The notes beneath the pieces are model-generated. The model searched no databases. It was not told where the DNA came from and was given only the letters and a program-made list of their open reading frames with translations. Below, one piece after another: positions 6,915 to 16,776 of a stretch of 64,000 nt of DNA; position 1 is the first letter of the stretch; each line of letters begins with the position of its first letter. The position numbers were made by a program, and so were the translations under genes. Source of the DNA: an uncultured Eubacteriales bacterium. GTDB taxonomy: Bacteria; Bacillota; Clostridia; Christensenellales; Borkfalkiaceae. The DNA lies in the NCBI GenBank assembly GCA_900540805.1, contig UQHL01000001.1, forward strand, positions 62,001 to 126,000, given 5' to 3'.

Positions 6915-9236
6915 TTATGTGGTAAAGGTCACAGAAACGCCCTTGATGAGAAAAGAATATTCCGATCGGCGGCGTTCCCTGTTGTCGTCGAGCAACTTGA
7001 CGTTATTGCCGAGCATCAGTTCGATCCCCGAAAGGCGGCCGAAACCGAACCTGGCCGAAACAGCGGCATTTTCTTCGGCGTGCTCGCAAGGGAGCGCGTC
7101 CGCTTCCGAGTTCAGTCGGTTTTGGGTGAGGCGGCAGACAGCCACGGAGATTTTGCTTTTACGGTTCTCTTCCGCCACGCCGTAGCCCGCACAATATCTC
7201 TTCCCCTCCGAATCTATCAATACCGTATTGAGAATAAAGGCGTCGTCCGAAAAGCTTTCGATAAATACCTCTATTCTGTCCGCCTCGGAAAAATCCCCTT
7301 CGACGGGTAGAAACAGCGCGGGCGCTTCCTCGTTGACAAAGCTTCCGATCCGCACATATAGTTCTTTTCTGAACGGTTCACAAAAAACTTTTTCGCCGCG
7401 CGCCTCCGCTTCGGCGGGCGGAAGCCATATTCTGCGGGGACTTATCCGTTTTTTCAGACACAGGCTTTTCCCTCCGATTTCTGCGGAGATTTCCGCAATG
7501 CAGCGTTCGCCCGCCTTAAAGGTAAATACCGTGCATTTCCCCTTCCCGCATACGATTTCCGAGCCCTTTTTTCCGTCACAGAAAATTTCCGCTTCCGCGG
7601 GCGAATATACGAGCGCACGATTTGCGTCGGGGGCAGCTTCGCTTTCCACAAAAATATTATTTTCGGCAAAAACGACGTGTCCGCCCAGCTCCCGCCGCAA
7701 TTCTTCCGCGTCGAAATCATAGACCAGCATCGTGCCTTTGGCGATACGGTCAAACAGGGAACACAAAGACTTTTTTATATCCGTTTTTCTGCCGTAAAAG
7801 CACTCCGCTTTACGGGCGGCGCGTTCTATAAGCATAAAATATTCGTATTCCTGCAAACCGAGATACAGGCTGAACAGCCGAAGCGACGGAAGCGGCGCGC
7901 CGTATTTTGTCTCCGTATAAAAGAGCAGTCCGTCCCCACAGGCGCCCGGAAAGAGAAGCGTTTCCTTCAAAACGTCGCAGTCGGTATATTCCCGGGCTTT
8001 TTCGTCGTATTTTTTCGTAAGGTTGGTCGCCCAATACAGATTGCCCGAAATATCGTACAAAAACCTCAGCCAGCTTTCGAAGCGGCTGTCGCGCATGGGG
8101 CTGTCCGTATGCAGATTGGGAAAAGGCGTTTTGGGCGCCACGCACCCGTACCACCAATTCTTTTTTCCCAACCCGCGGAGCTTTTTTTCCTCATAGACGT
8201 ATTCGGGCTTAAAATATCCCCAATACGTCGGGCACCAGGTATCCACCTCGCCGTAAATCGGCTCCTTATTAAATACCGTAACGATATTATCCAACGTCAA
8301 AAGGCTGTTTTCCACGCCGCGTCTGCCCGTAAAATCGACGCTTTTCGCCACTTCCCGTTTCAGGTCGTGGATTTCGCGGTAAACGCGCCTTACGCTGTGA
8401 AACCTTTCGGGCGCGGGCTCGTCGATAAAGGTGATATAAAAATTAGCTTTTTTCAAAAGGTCGCACTCGTCCGTGCTGTTCTCGGCAAACGCCGTCAGCA
8501 ACTTACGGAGGTAATCCGTGTCGAGGCATTCCTGTTCCTTTTCGTAAATCGTATCCTCGCGAAAGGTCTTATAGGGCAGAGAATAGGCCGCACAACGGAC
8601 GTCTGCCGTCCGTTTCCTTGCCTCCGATAACGCCTCCTCAATCCCCCACGTGCCGTACGGAAGAAGCTTTGTCGGAGAAAGGCGGTAATGCAGATGTTCC
8701 TCGACGAGCTCGTCATACTTTTTCCGAAATTCTCCGGGATCGGCGCTTTTGATCATATCTTCCCGGATTGCAAAGGAGGTGACATTTCCGTTTTGTTCGG
8801 GCAGGCAAAAATCCAGCACTTCTATCTCCGCTTCCACCGCCGCCTTTCCCTCGTCAGCCGTTACTTCCAGCCGAACGGTATGGCGTCCCGCCGCGTCCGC
8901 AGGGATAGTTACGAAACACCAAAGCACGCCTTCCCCCCGTTCGGAAGTATTGTCTTTGAACTTTTCCGCACGGGAAGCATCCACCATGACGTCGGGATAT
9001 TCCCCCGCGGTCGTCAGCCCGGAAGAGGAAGCGGAGAGCTTAACGTACCTTTCCCAAAAGATTTCGGCGTCCCATTCGCCGTCAGCCTCAGCAAAAGCGT
9101 TGTGAAAAGGCTTGGGCAGAATCGCCTGAAATGCGACCCGTTCCCCCCTTGCGCCGACGAGAGAAAGCCGCGTCCCGCGGCCGAAAGAATCGCCGAAACG
9201 GTGCTTGACGGTATTGGATAAAATATAGAGTTCCAT
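6915..9236 (-). CDS. DUF4091 protein, putative cytosolic glycoside hydrolase-like enzyme
   Basis: A 773-residue protein of the DUF4091 group, related to glycoside hydrolases but of unproven activity. An N-terminal beta domain (about 1-140) is followed by a probable (beta/alpha)8 region with FIDEP (270-274), where Glu273 is a candidate catalytic acid, and the family motif WWYGC (361-365). The C-terminal third is a beta-rich domain. There is no signal peptide, unlike its paralogue at 14312-16744. ATG 9236 is chosen because GGAGAAA lies seven bases upstream; the longer frame up to 9320 lacks such support. It is the last gene of the operon, followed at once by a strong terminator. It may process oligosaccharides after uptake by the ABC system. 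Confidence 0.75.
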   Translation of the reverse strand: MELYILSNTVKHRFGDSFGRGTRLSLVGARGERVAFQAILPKPFHNAFAEADGEWDAEIFWERYVKLSASSSGLTTAGEYPDVMVDASRAEKFKDNTSERGEGVLWCFVTIPADAAGRHTVRLEVTADEGKAAVEAEIEVLDFCLPEQNGNVTSFAIREDMIKSADPGEFRKKYDELVEEHLHYRLSPTKLLPYGTWGIEEALSEARKRTADVRCAAYSLPYKTFREDTIYEKEQECLDTDYLRKLLTAFAENSTDECDLLKKANFYITFIDEPAPERFHSVRRVYREIHDLKREVAKSVDFTGRRGVENSLLTLDNIVTVFNKEPIYGEVDTWCPTYWGYFKPEYVYEEKKLRGLGKKNWWYGCVAPKTPFPNLHTDSPMRDSRFESWLRFLYDISGNLYWATNLTKKYDEKAREYTDCDVLKETLLFPGACGDGLLFYTETKYGAPLPSLRLFSLYLGLQEYEYFMLIERAARKAECFYGRKTDIKKSLCSLFDRIAKGTMLVYDFDAEELRRELGGHVVFAENNIFVESEAAPDANRALVYSPAEAEIFCDGKKGSEIVCGKGKCTVFTFKAGERCIAEISAEIGGKSLCLKKRISPRRIWLPPAEAEARGEKVFCEPFRKELYVRIGSFVNEEAPALFLPVEGDFSEADRIEVFIESFSDDAFILNTVLIDSEGKRYCAGYGVAEENRKSKISVAVCRLTQNRLNSEADALPCEHAEENAAVSARFGFGRLSGIELMLGNNVKLLDDNRERRRSEYSFLIKGVSVTFTT

Positions 9237-9340
9237 AAAAAATTTCTCCATAAAAAAGGGCGCCGAAAGACCGACGCCCCGCCGTTTTTTAAGGCAACGC
9301 CGCACGATACTATACGGCATCGTCGTCTCAATATTTCTGT

Positions 9341-12300
9341 TTACGCTTTTTCGCCGCGGAAATTGTCTAAAAACAACTCGAATTCTTCGTTGGAACCCCC
9401 TGCCTCGTTCAAAATAACGATATCCAGCGTCTCTTTATTGTTTGCTTTAAGAAATTCCAACGTTTCTCTCTTGATTTTCAGCGTAAAAGACTGATCGGGA
9501 TTGATCGTGAAACGATCGTATTGCCCCGAAGCGTATTCGTAATATCCGCCGTGAGCATTTTTGGCGAGATACGGTCTCCCATCGATACAGAGGAAATTTA
9601 CTTCCGCATCGGCAAATACGTTTTCCAAAAATCTTGCGTCTATTTTAAGATTGGGATAACCGTTGTTTGTACCTACTTTCATGCGCAGGCTTTTTACCCC
9701 GTCCGTCGGGAAATCTCCCGCAACGTTTGTCTGAGTGACGTCGGCAAAGGATATCACGGGGCCTATTTCGCCGTCCTCGAAGCTCAATTTATCGCCGATG
9801 ACGTTCACCGTGTAGAGATAGTTTCCCTCGGCCGTACGTATAATCACTTCCTGCTTGCCCGAAAGCCCTTTTAACGCCGCGGCGGAAAGCGTCGCCTGCT
9901 TATCGCCGATCGTCGCGTTTGCCGTTACATTTTTGCCGCCCAGAGACACGCTTTTTGCTCCGTTTACGGCGAAAGTCACTCCTTCACACTGATAAACGGT
10001 CTGTGTTTCCGCGATTTCCTTTACGCCGCGGAAATTGTCGAGGAATAATTCAAACGCTTCGTTCAAATCTCCGTTATTGAAAATAACGATATCCAGCGTC
10101 GCCTTATTCTCTGCCTTAAGAAATTCCAGCGTTTCCCGCTTGATTTTCAGCGTGAAAGCCTGGTTAGGTTTGATGTCAAAGCGGCCGTATTGATTTTTTG
10201 CGTATTCATAATAGCAGTCGTTGTGCGCTTTATCGACAAGATAGGGAGTCACATCGATACAGAGGAAATTTATTTCCGTGTTTGCGAACACGTTTTCCAA
10301 AAATCTTCTGTCGATCTTCAGCGTAGGGTAACCGTTATCAACGCTGATATCCAAATGCAGACTCTTTACCCCGTCCGTCGGGAAATCCCCCGCGACGTTC
10401 GTTTTTGCGATGCCGTCAAACATCAGCGCGGAAGGAATGTTTCCGCCTTCAAAGCTCAACGAGTCGCCGATTACCTCCAGACGATAGATCCAATCTCCCG
10501 CATCGGAAATCACAAGCAATTCGTTTATCCCCGCCGCCGACTTGAGCAGCCCTGCGGGAAGCGTAGCCTTTGCCGCCGCAAGCTGCGCTTCTCCCGTCAC
10601 GTCCGTTCCGTTCAGGATTAATTTTTTAATCCCCGATACGTTTATTTCAAAAGGTGTGCCCGATCCCGTATAGTACGTATGGGCAGCCGCTTTAACGCCT
10701 CTGAAATTATCGAAAAAGAGTTCGAAGCTCTCGTTGGCGTCGCCCGCATTCAGCATGACGATATCCAACGTATTTTTATTGCCAGCCTTGAGGAAATCCA
10801 GAACCGCCCTCTCAATTGTCACCGTAATCGTCTTATCTGGAGAAATCGTAAAATACTGATATTTTCCCGAAGCGCACTCGAAATAGGCCTCGTGCGTTTT
10901 TTTCGCAAGATAGGCGCGCAGATCGAAACAAAGAGCGTCGTTTTCCGTATTTGCAAACACGTTTTCCAAAAATTTTCTATCGAGCTTCAGCGTAGGATAA
11001 CCGTTATCCGCGCCCACCTCGACGTGCAGGCTTTTCGTCCCCTCCGTCGGGAAATCCAACGCCACGTTCGTTTTCATCACGTCGGAGAAGGAAAGGGCGA
11101 GGCTTTCGTTGCCGTCCTCGAAACCGAGCTTTTCGCCGATGACCTCCAGCGTACAGACCAGATCGCCGCCTTCCGCGATCACCAGCAGTTCGCTCCGTCC
11201 GATTTCCGTCAGAAGCGAGGCGGGAAGCGTCGCGTCCGTCGCGGTAATCGTCGCGCGGGCCGTAATGTCGGCGCCGTCGAGATAAAGTTTTTTAATTCCT
11301 TCCGCGACGATTTTACAGGCTTCCGTCTGATGGGTATAATATGCCTGTCGAGTCACATCCGCGCCGCGAAGGTTATCGATCCAGAAAGAGAATTCCTCGT
11401 TGCTGCCCTCTACGTTAAGGATCACGTATTCCAAAAACTCCAAATCCTCGTCCCGCAGGAAATCCAGCGCTTCTCTTTTTACGACGACGGTAAGAGAGGA
11501 AGAGGCCGTATGGGTAAAGTATTGATATTTTCCGCTCGCATATTCGTAATAGGCTTCATGGCTCTTCGCGCCGCCGAAATAGAGGTCAAAAGTAAAAGCC
11601 TCCTTTTCCTTAAATACGTTTTCGAGGAAATACCTGCTGAACTTCAGCGTAGGATATCCCTGCGCGGCCGTCGCCGTCAACTTTAAGCTCTTTCGGCCCT
11701 CCGTGACGTGTTCGTCCGAAAGCTCCGCCGTGCACTGATCGAACGCCAGCGCCGAGCTCATGCCATCCTCAAAACCTATGTCGGTAGCGTTGGTCACGAC
11801 GTTATAGACGATCCGCGCCGCACCGCGCCCTCCTTCGAGAGCATATTCCAGCGTATAAGCTCCGTCGCTTGCGGGCTTAAATTTATCCGCCGCCCCGCCG
11901 TGCGCCGTCTCCGTGCCGTCTTTATAAGCCTTGAAAGAAGTGAGGTTTGCGTCGGGAATTTCTTTTTTCAACAGCTCCGCGGGAGAATACTCCGCTTCCT
12001 GCTTGAGATAACCGCCGTCGAAAACGCCGTAGATATCGTCTATGCACAGCTCAAATTTTTCGTTTGGCACCTCGTTAAGGAAAATCAGTTCGAAAATCCC
12101 CTCGTTCCCCAACATATATTCGAGGTCTGCCGCAGGAATATACAGCTCCGTTTTTTCCCCCGCTTTAAGCTCGCCGTACGTGTAAACGTCCTTCGCCTTT
12201 TCATAATAGAATTGATGAGAGGAAACGTTGCTTCCCCAAAGCGTAAGGTGCAGCTTGTCGTACCCCTTCGCCATGTAGCCGTCGAACGCGCCCTTGTCGA

Positions 12301-13084
12301 ATACCACGTGCGGCCAGAAGGCGTCCATGCCCGTAGAAGCGTAAAAGTTTCCGTCCTTTTCCTCAAGCTTGAAAGAGAGTCCCTCCCCCGAAAGAAAACC
12401 GTCGTCCAGCCCTTCCTCGAAATCTTCCAGCCCGTCGAATTCCGCACGTTCGCCCGAAACGTAAAAATACGTCTGCGCGCTGTCGGAATTTCCCGATGTA
12501 TCCGTCGCGGTGATTACCATGCGGTATCTGCCGCGCTCGGAGGGCATAAACTTTCCGTCAACGGCGCCCGACGTTTTATTGTCGGAGGGGTCGTAGATTT
12601 CAATCGTCTCGGAAGCGATTCCGCCCGCGTCGTAAACCTCGTATTCGGGCAGGGTCATCTCTTCGTTTACCCGATGCTTGGCAGTGCTCCCATCCACGCT
12701 GATGATCGGCTTGCCCGTGTCCGTGACGCTGACGCGCAGGACTTTTTCGAATGTAAAGCCCTTATATTCCAGCGTATAGGTAAGCGTATATTCCTGCAAT
12801 TTTTCGAGCCTGAGTTTTCCGCCGACGATTTCCGCCGTTTTATCCCCGCACTTTGCGGAGACTTCGGGCGTATGTTCCCCGCCGTCGCTGTCGAATACCA
12901 CTACCTTGGGTATGGCATATTCGCTGCCGATTTCCTGCGTCACGCTTTCGGGGACGATAAATCCGTCAAGCTGAGCCTCCGCCTCCTCCCGCGTAAACGC
13001 CTTTGTTTCGGTGCACGCGGCCGCCGATAAAACGCATCCCGCGGCCAAAAGCGCGAACAGTACTTTTTTAAGTTGCTTATTCAT
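9341..13084 (-). CDS. Large modular lipoprotein with five carbohydrate-binding-like repeats
   Basis: A 1247-residue lipoprotein. A signal peptide ends in LSAAAC with Cys24 as likely lipidation site. An Ig/cadherin-like region (about 125-215) with the T-D-x-S-G-N motif comes next. Five related modules then begin near residues 216, 433, 650, 876 and 1100. Modules 2-5 share FEDG or FEGG at the start, NGYPTLK-like, LENVFA, YEYASGQY-like and a closing DNFRG motif. The beta-sandwich character suggests glycan binding at the cell surface, but no named CBM family is recognised. ATG 13084 has GGGAGG seven bases upstream. It lies between a smaller lipoprotein gene and the cytosolic DUF4091 gene in the operon. 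Codon use and composition match the neighbours. Confidence 0.75.
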   Translation of the reverse strand: MNKQLKKVLFALLAAGCVLSAAACTETKAFTREEAEAQLDGFIVPESVTQEIGSEYAIPKVVVFDSDGGEHTPEVSAKCGDKTAEIVGGKLRLEKLQEYTLTYTLEYKGFTFEKVLRVSVTDTGKPIISVDGSTAKHRVNEEMTLPEYEVYDAGGIASETIEIYDPSDNKTSGAVDGKFMPSERGRYRMVITATDTSGNSDSAQTYFYVSGERAEFDGLEDFEEGLDDGFLSGEGLSFKLEEKDGNFYASTGMDAFWPHVVFDKGAFDGYMAKGYDKLHLTLWGSNVSSHQFYYEKAKDVYTYGELKAGEKTELYIPAADLEYMLGNEGIFELIFLNEVPNEKFELCIDDIYGVFDGGYLKQEAEYSPAELLKKEIPDANLTSFKAYKDGTETAHGGAADKFKPASDGAYTLEYALEGGRGAARIVYNVVTNATDIGFEDGMSSALAFDQCTAELSDEHVTEGRKSLKLTATAAQGYPTLKFSRYFLENVFKEKEAFTFDLYFGGAKSHEAYYEYASGKYQYFTHTASSSLTVVVKREALDFLRDEDLEFLEYVILNVEGSNEEFSFWIDNLRGADVTRQAYYTHQTEACKIVAEGIKKLYLDGADITARATITATDATLPASLLTEIGRSELLVIAEGGDLVCTLEVIGEKLGFEDGNESLALSFSDVMKTNVALDFPTEGTKSLHVEVGADNGYPTLKLDRKFLENVFANTENDALCFDLRAYLAKKTHEAYFECASGKYQYFTISPDKTITVTIERAVLDFLKAGNKNTLDIVMLNAGDANESFELFFDNFRGVKAAAHTYYTGSGTPFEINVSGIKKLILNGTDVTGEAQLAAAKATLPAGLLKSAAGINELLVISDAGDWIYRLEVIGDSLSFEGGNIPSALMFDGIAKTNVAGDFPTDGVKSLHLDISVDNGYPTLKIDRRFLENVFANTEINFLCIDVTPYLVDKAHNDCYYEYAKNQYGRFDIKPNQAFTLKIKRETLEFLKAENKATLDIVIFNNGDLNEAFELFLDNFRGVKEIAETQTVYQCEGVTFAVNGAKSVSLGGKNVTANATIGDKQATLSAAALKGLSGKQEVIIRTAEGNYLYTVNVIGDKLSFEDGEIGPVISFADVTQTNVAGDFPTDGVKSLRMKVGTNNGYPNLKIDARFLENVFADAEVNFLCIDGRPYLAKNAHGGYYEYASGQYDRFTINPDQSFTLKIKRETLEFLKANNKETLDIVILNEAGGSNEEFELFLDNFRGEKA

Positions 13085-13112
13085 AGTTTTCCTCCCTATT
13101 TTTTCCTTACGG

Positions 13113-14315
13113 TCAGTTGCTGCGAGGCTCCAGCCGTATATTGTCGATATAGATATCCTTATCGTCCGCCGCACTGCTCCCCGCAAAATTGCCGTAGGTG
13201 ATCTCGTAGGAATTTATCAGCGAAAGGAAGGAAGGTTCTCCCTCCTTGGCGGGGTTTTTCGCGGCAGCTTCCGCGAGGCTTAAACGACATTCCACCCACT
13301 TTTTCGGCGTGGGCGTATGGGCGACGGCATAAAATTTGTTTTCGCTTCTGACGTCGCTTTCGATATGAAAGGCCGAGTCGCTGTCGTTATAGAGATCAAA
13401 CACGATATCGTAGTCCTCTCCGAGAGAAGCAAAATCGAGCTTTTCGATCAACGCTTCGCAGAACATGATCCGTACGTAACAGCTTTCGTTTTCCGTGCCG
13501 TGCGGTATGTGAAGCTTCAGAGATTTCTCTCCGCTGGAAACGAAACGGGGATCGGTATTTACCGTGATTTCGGGCACGTAAGGCGTATAGGCGCCATAGC
13601 CCGTGACATACAGCAGATAACGCTGATAGTCCGCTTCAAAATCGCACACCTCTCCCTCGCCGAGCACGATGGGGGTCGGTTCTCTCTTTTCCTCCGTATC
13701 TTTCACAAGGACGTTGTCGAGGTAATAGGCCGTGCGCGCGTCGGACGGCGTGAGGCCGTCAAACTCCAACGACATATACTCGAGCGAGGTGAAATCGTAG
13801 ATATACGCAAGCTTTTCGTATTCTATTTCATACACGCATTTGCTCCAGGCTTTCGGAGGCAGGACGTAAGTCATCACCTCCGTTTCCAGCACGTCCCCGC
13901 TCGAAGCGACGCCCAAAGAAAAATAGCAGACCTTGCTTTCGTCCGAGGTATTATAAAGATCGAACACCACCCGTTCCGCCTTGGAAAAATCCGCGTTTTC
14001 CGCCGCGATTTTCGCGGGATACATAACCAGCGCGGGACGGCTGTACGGATCGGCATAGCCCTCGCCGCAGGGTTCCAGCTTTGCCGAGCCGACGCCGTTC
14101 TTCACGTACCTGCCGTCGGTATTTATCGAATATTTCCCGAAATAGTTCTTCTGCATGACCCCGCCGAATTCCGCGTATTCCTCGAAATTGAACAGCGAAC
14201 GATACCCCTCGGGCAGAGAGAGCGTTTCGCCCGTCTCCCCCGACGCGCACCCCGCCGCCAGCATCGGCTGAAGCGCCAGCATCAATACGCAGAAAATTTT
14301 TCCCGCACCCTTCAT
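13113..14315 (-). CDS. Hypothetical lipoprotein with two glycan-binding-like modules
   Basis: A 400-residue lipoprotein of unknown function. The signal peptide ends in the lipobox LAAGC with Cys23. Two similar beta-sandwich-like halves follow, each containing FDLYN (VVFDLYNTSDES and IVFDLYNDSDSA) and ending in a YLDN or YIDN motif. The same FDLYN and DN(I/V)xL patterns occur at the C-terminus of the DUF4091 lipoprotein upstream and resemble the modules of the large lipoprotein downstream. A binding role for the same glycan is inferred. The ATG at 14315 overlaps the stop codon of the preceding gene as ATGA and has GGGAGGTGA upstream, so the two are translationally coupled. Confidence 0.75.
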   Translation of the reverse strand: MKGAGKIFCVLMLALQPMLAAGCASGETGETLSLPEGYRSLFNFEEYAEFGGVMQKNYFGKYSINTDGRYVKNGVGSAKLEPCGEGYADPYSRPALVMYPAKIAAENADFSKAERVVFDLYNTSDESKVCYFSLGVASSGDVLETEVMTYVLPPKAWSKCVYEIEYEKLAYIYDFTSLEYMSLEFDGLTPSDARTAYYLDNVLVKDTEEKREPTPIVLGEGEVCDFEADYQRYLLYVTGYGAYTPYVPEITVNTDPRFVSSGEKSLKLHIPHGTENESCYVRIMFCEALIEKLDFASLGEDYDIVFDLYNDSDSAFHIESDVRSENKFYAVAHTPTPKKWVECRLSLAEAAAKNPAKEGEPSFLSLINSYEITYGNFAGSSAADDKDIYIDNIRLEPRSN

Positions 14316-16744
14316 TCGGTCACCTCCCGGGCCCGAAGCACGATATTGTCTATTAAAACAGTCCTTGCGACGTCGGATTTCGAGCCGAAATGGAACGCGA
14401 TATACCGCACGTCGCCGTAGGTATCCCAGGCCAGCGAGCCAAGATCGGACAGCGTTACCTTCTGATAGCCGTGCTTCAGCGTGACGGCGCCGACGGGGAT
14501 GAGAACGGGTTTTGCGGAAACCGAAACGTAAACGGTCAGGCCCACGTCTCCGTCCATATTATAGAGGTCGAAAAGAAGCGTGTCGCTTTCGGGCAGCGCA
14601 GACAGCCCCGCCGCCGTAAATCTCAGCGACTGCACCTTATCCGTGCTTGCGCCGAATACCGCTTTGAGAACGCGGGTATCCATATTGTCGTCCTCGAGCG
14701 TGCCGTCCGCCACGGACAGCTCCGCCATATCCGAGGAGAAGGCTTCAAGAGCGCCGTTGCCGTCCAACGTGGTGAGCAGCGTGCTCTTTCCGCCCAGATC
14801 GAGCCTCATCGTCTGACTTTTGCCGTCCTTTTCCGCCGTGAGGGAAAGCGCGTTGCTCGGCCCCTCGAGGGAGACTTCCACCGTATATCGCTTATACCCT
14901 TCCTTTTCCGCTTCGGCGCCCGAAAGGAGCTTCCCGCCCGCTTTCAGCGCAACGCCGTCGGCCGCCAAAATCTCGAACACGGTCTTTTCTCCCGTCGCGC
15001 GGATATCCGAAATATAGGTGTCGTAGCCCTGGCATAAGGCCGCCGCCCCATAGAGCGTTTCTCTCACCCGCATAAATTCCCCCGCGGTCGTCGTAACCCT
15101 GGCGCCCGCATACAATCGGCTGTAAAGCGTCTGCAACAGGTCGGTATCGTCCACCCCCGTCGCCGCATAGCGTTTTTCCAGATCCGCAAGCATCTCATAT
15201 TCTTCCAGGCCGTCGCGAATGCTTTCGAGCCGTATGCTCCCTACGGGGCCGTCAATACCGTAAACGTCGCCGGGATACACCAGATACCCGTCCCCGTTGT
15301 CGCCGGGAAAATGCATGGGATCGCCCTCATACACGTCCGTCTTTTCGCGCACCTCGTCGCGGTAACGGGTCCAGAACACCGTTTCCCAATACAGATTGCC
15401 TGCAAGGCCGTAATCTTTCTGCATCCAGCTGACGATTCTCGAGCTGATCAAGGCGTCGTCGATCTGATAGGTGGGATAGGGATTGTTCGGCCCGATACAG
15501 CCATACCACCAGGTTTCCGTCCCGAGGGACTTATAAAATTCGCGCTCCGTCGCCGTATCGAAATAGTTGAATAAGGGGCACCAGTTTCTTACGCCCTCGC
15601 CGCCGTTGTTCATCCGCTCGGTATATTCGCTCGTTTCAAGACAGGGAATTTTACGCAGCGAAGCGCATACCTCGTCCTTGATCTCTCCCGTTACGGAGGC
15701 GGCGGCCGCAAGTTCGTCCGCGAGACGGTTGACGAGAAGATACGCCTGATTACAGATCCGCGCGGCTCGGTCTTCGATGCCGCCCATGCGCGCCTCATCT
15801 ATTATTCCGAAATAATAGTAGCATTTTCCGACGATATTCACGCCCGTCTCGATCGATTTCAGCGCAAGGGATTTCGTCATTTCCTCCAGGAAATCCCAAT
15901 CGACGTCTATATCCTTATGCGTTTTGCTGTACGTTTCCTTGTACGGCACCGCAAAAGAGGAAACGTCCTCTCTCGCCGCATACTCGTGGGCGCGGGCCGT
16001 GTAATCGGATATATCGTAATTGAGGGCGGGCAGGTACATGGGCATTACGCGGTGTTCCACCAGATACTCGTAGTATCTCTCGTAATTTTCCATGGTGCTG
16101 TCTCCGTAAAATTGCAGATAGTGCCTGCCCAGCAGAAAACAGCTCTTGGCCGTGACCTCGTCGCTCAACGTATAATCCGTCACCGTCACCGACGCGGGAA
16201 TCTCGTATTCCGTCCCGTCCGCGCGGAGAAGAAACGTTCCCGTATATTTGCCCGCGTCCTGTTCGGCGGGCACTTTGCAGCTTACCGTGACGCCCTGGTT
16301 TTCGCCCGCGGAGATTTTATTTTCGCCGTATTCCTCCGCTTTCGCCATGGGCAACAGGGCGTCGGGATACCAGCCCAAGCCCGCGGAATACCCCTCCGAG
16401 GCCACGGTTACATTGCGGTATTTTTGATGATAAACGGAAAAGCTCTCTTTTTTCAGCGTTTTGCCGTCCGCCGATTTGAGATCGGAAAGAACCAGCGTAT
16501 AGTTTTTTACCGCCTTTTCGGGCGTCAGAATAAGCTGTCCGCCCTCCTCCTCGTTTTTGCAGGCGAGGATATCCAGCCGCCCCGCCCTTTTGAATGAAGC
16601 CGCATAGTCCTTATCCCGCAGAATGCGCTCGGCCGCCGTATAGGACCAAACCTCCAACTTCCCCGCGGAGCATTCTTCCTTGCATCCGCCCGCGCCGAAC
16701 AAAAGCATGGCGCACAGCGCCGCGCTGATCACTTGTTTTCTCAT
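14312..16744 (-). CDS. DUF4091 lipoprotein, putative surface glycoside hydrolase-like enzyme
   Basis: An 810-residue lipoprotein of the DUF4091 group. The signal peptide ends in GAGGC (Cys21). A beta domain (about 30-190) precedes the probable TIM-barrel region with IIDEA (314-318) and the family motif TWWYGC (411-416), matching FIDEP and WWYGC in the paralogue at 6915-9236. The C-terminal part (about 570-810) contains a FDLYN motif shared with the next lipoprotein. The likely place of action is the outer face of the membrane, on the glycan imported by the ABC system. ATG 16744 has AAGGAG nine bases upstream. Activity of this family is not established, so hydrolase is a tentative label. Confidence 0.75.
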   Translation of the reverse strand: MRKQVISAALCAMLLFGAGGCKEECSAGKLEVWSYTAAERILRDKDYAASFKRAGRLDILACKNEEEGGQLILTPEKAVKNYTLVLSDLKSADGKTLKKESFSVYHQKYRNVTVASEGYSAGLGWYPDALLPMAKAEEYGENKISAGENQGVTVSCKVPAEQDAGKYTGTFLLRADGTEYEIPASVTVTDYTLSDEVTAKSCFLLGRHYLQFYGDSTMENYERYYEYLVEHRVMPMYLPALNYDISDYTARAHEYAAREDVSSFAVPYKETYSKTHKDIDVDWDFLEEMTKSLALKSIETGVNIVGKCYYYFGIIDEARMGGIEDRAARICNQAYLLVNRLADELAAAASVTGEIKDEVCASLRKIPCLETSEYTERMNNGGEGVRNWCPLFNYFDTATEREFYKSLGTETWWYGCIGPNNPYPTYQIDDALISSRIVSWMQKDYGLAGNLYWETVFWTRYRDEVREKTDVYEGDPMHFPGDNGDGYLVYPGDVYGIDGPVGSIRLESIRDGLEEYEMLADLEKRYAATGVDDTDLLQTLYSRLYAGARVTTTAGEFMRVRETLYGAAALCQGYDTYISDIRATGEKTVFEILAADGVALKAGGKLLSGAEAEKEGYKRYTVEVSLEGPSNALSLTAEKDGKSQTMRLDLGGKSTLLTTLDGNGALEAFSSDMAELSVADGTLEDDNMDTRVLKAVFGASTDKVQSLRFTAAGLSALPESDTLLFDLYNMDGDVGLTVYVSVSAKPVLIPVGAVTLKHGYQKVTLSDLGSLAWDTYGDVRYIAFHFGSKSDVARTVLIDNIVLRAREVTE

Positions 16745-16776
16745 CTTTTATTCTCCTTGCCCGAGGTCTTCGTCCG

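Noticed and set aside
10679..13030. Two long plus-strand ORFs (335 and 440 codons) opposite the repeat lipoprotein
   Set aside because: They mirror the repeated minus-strand modules; composition is typical for antisense of a GC-biased gene.
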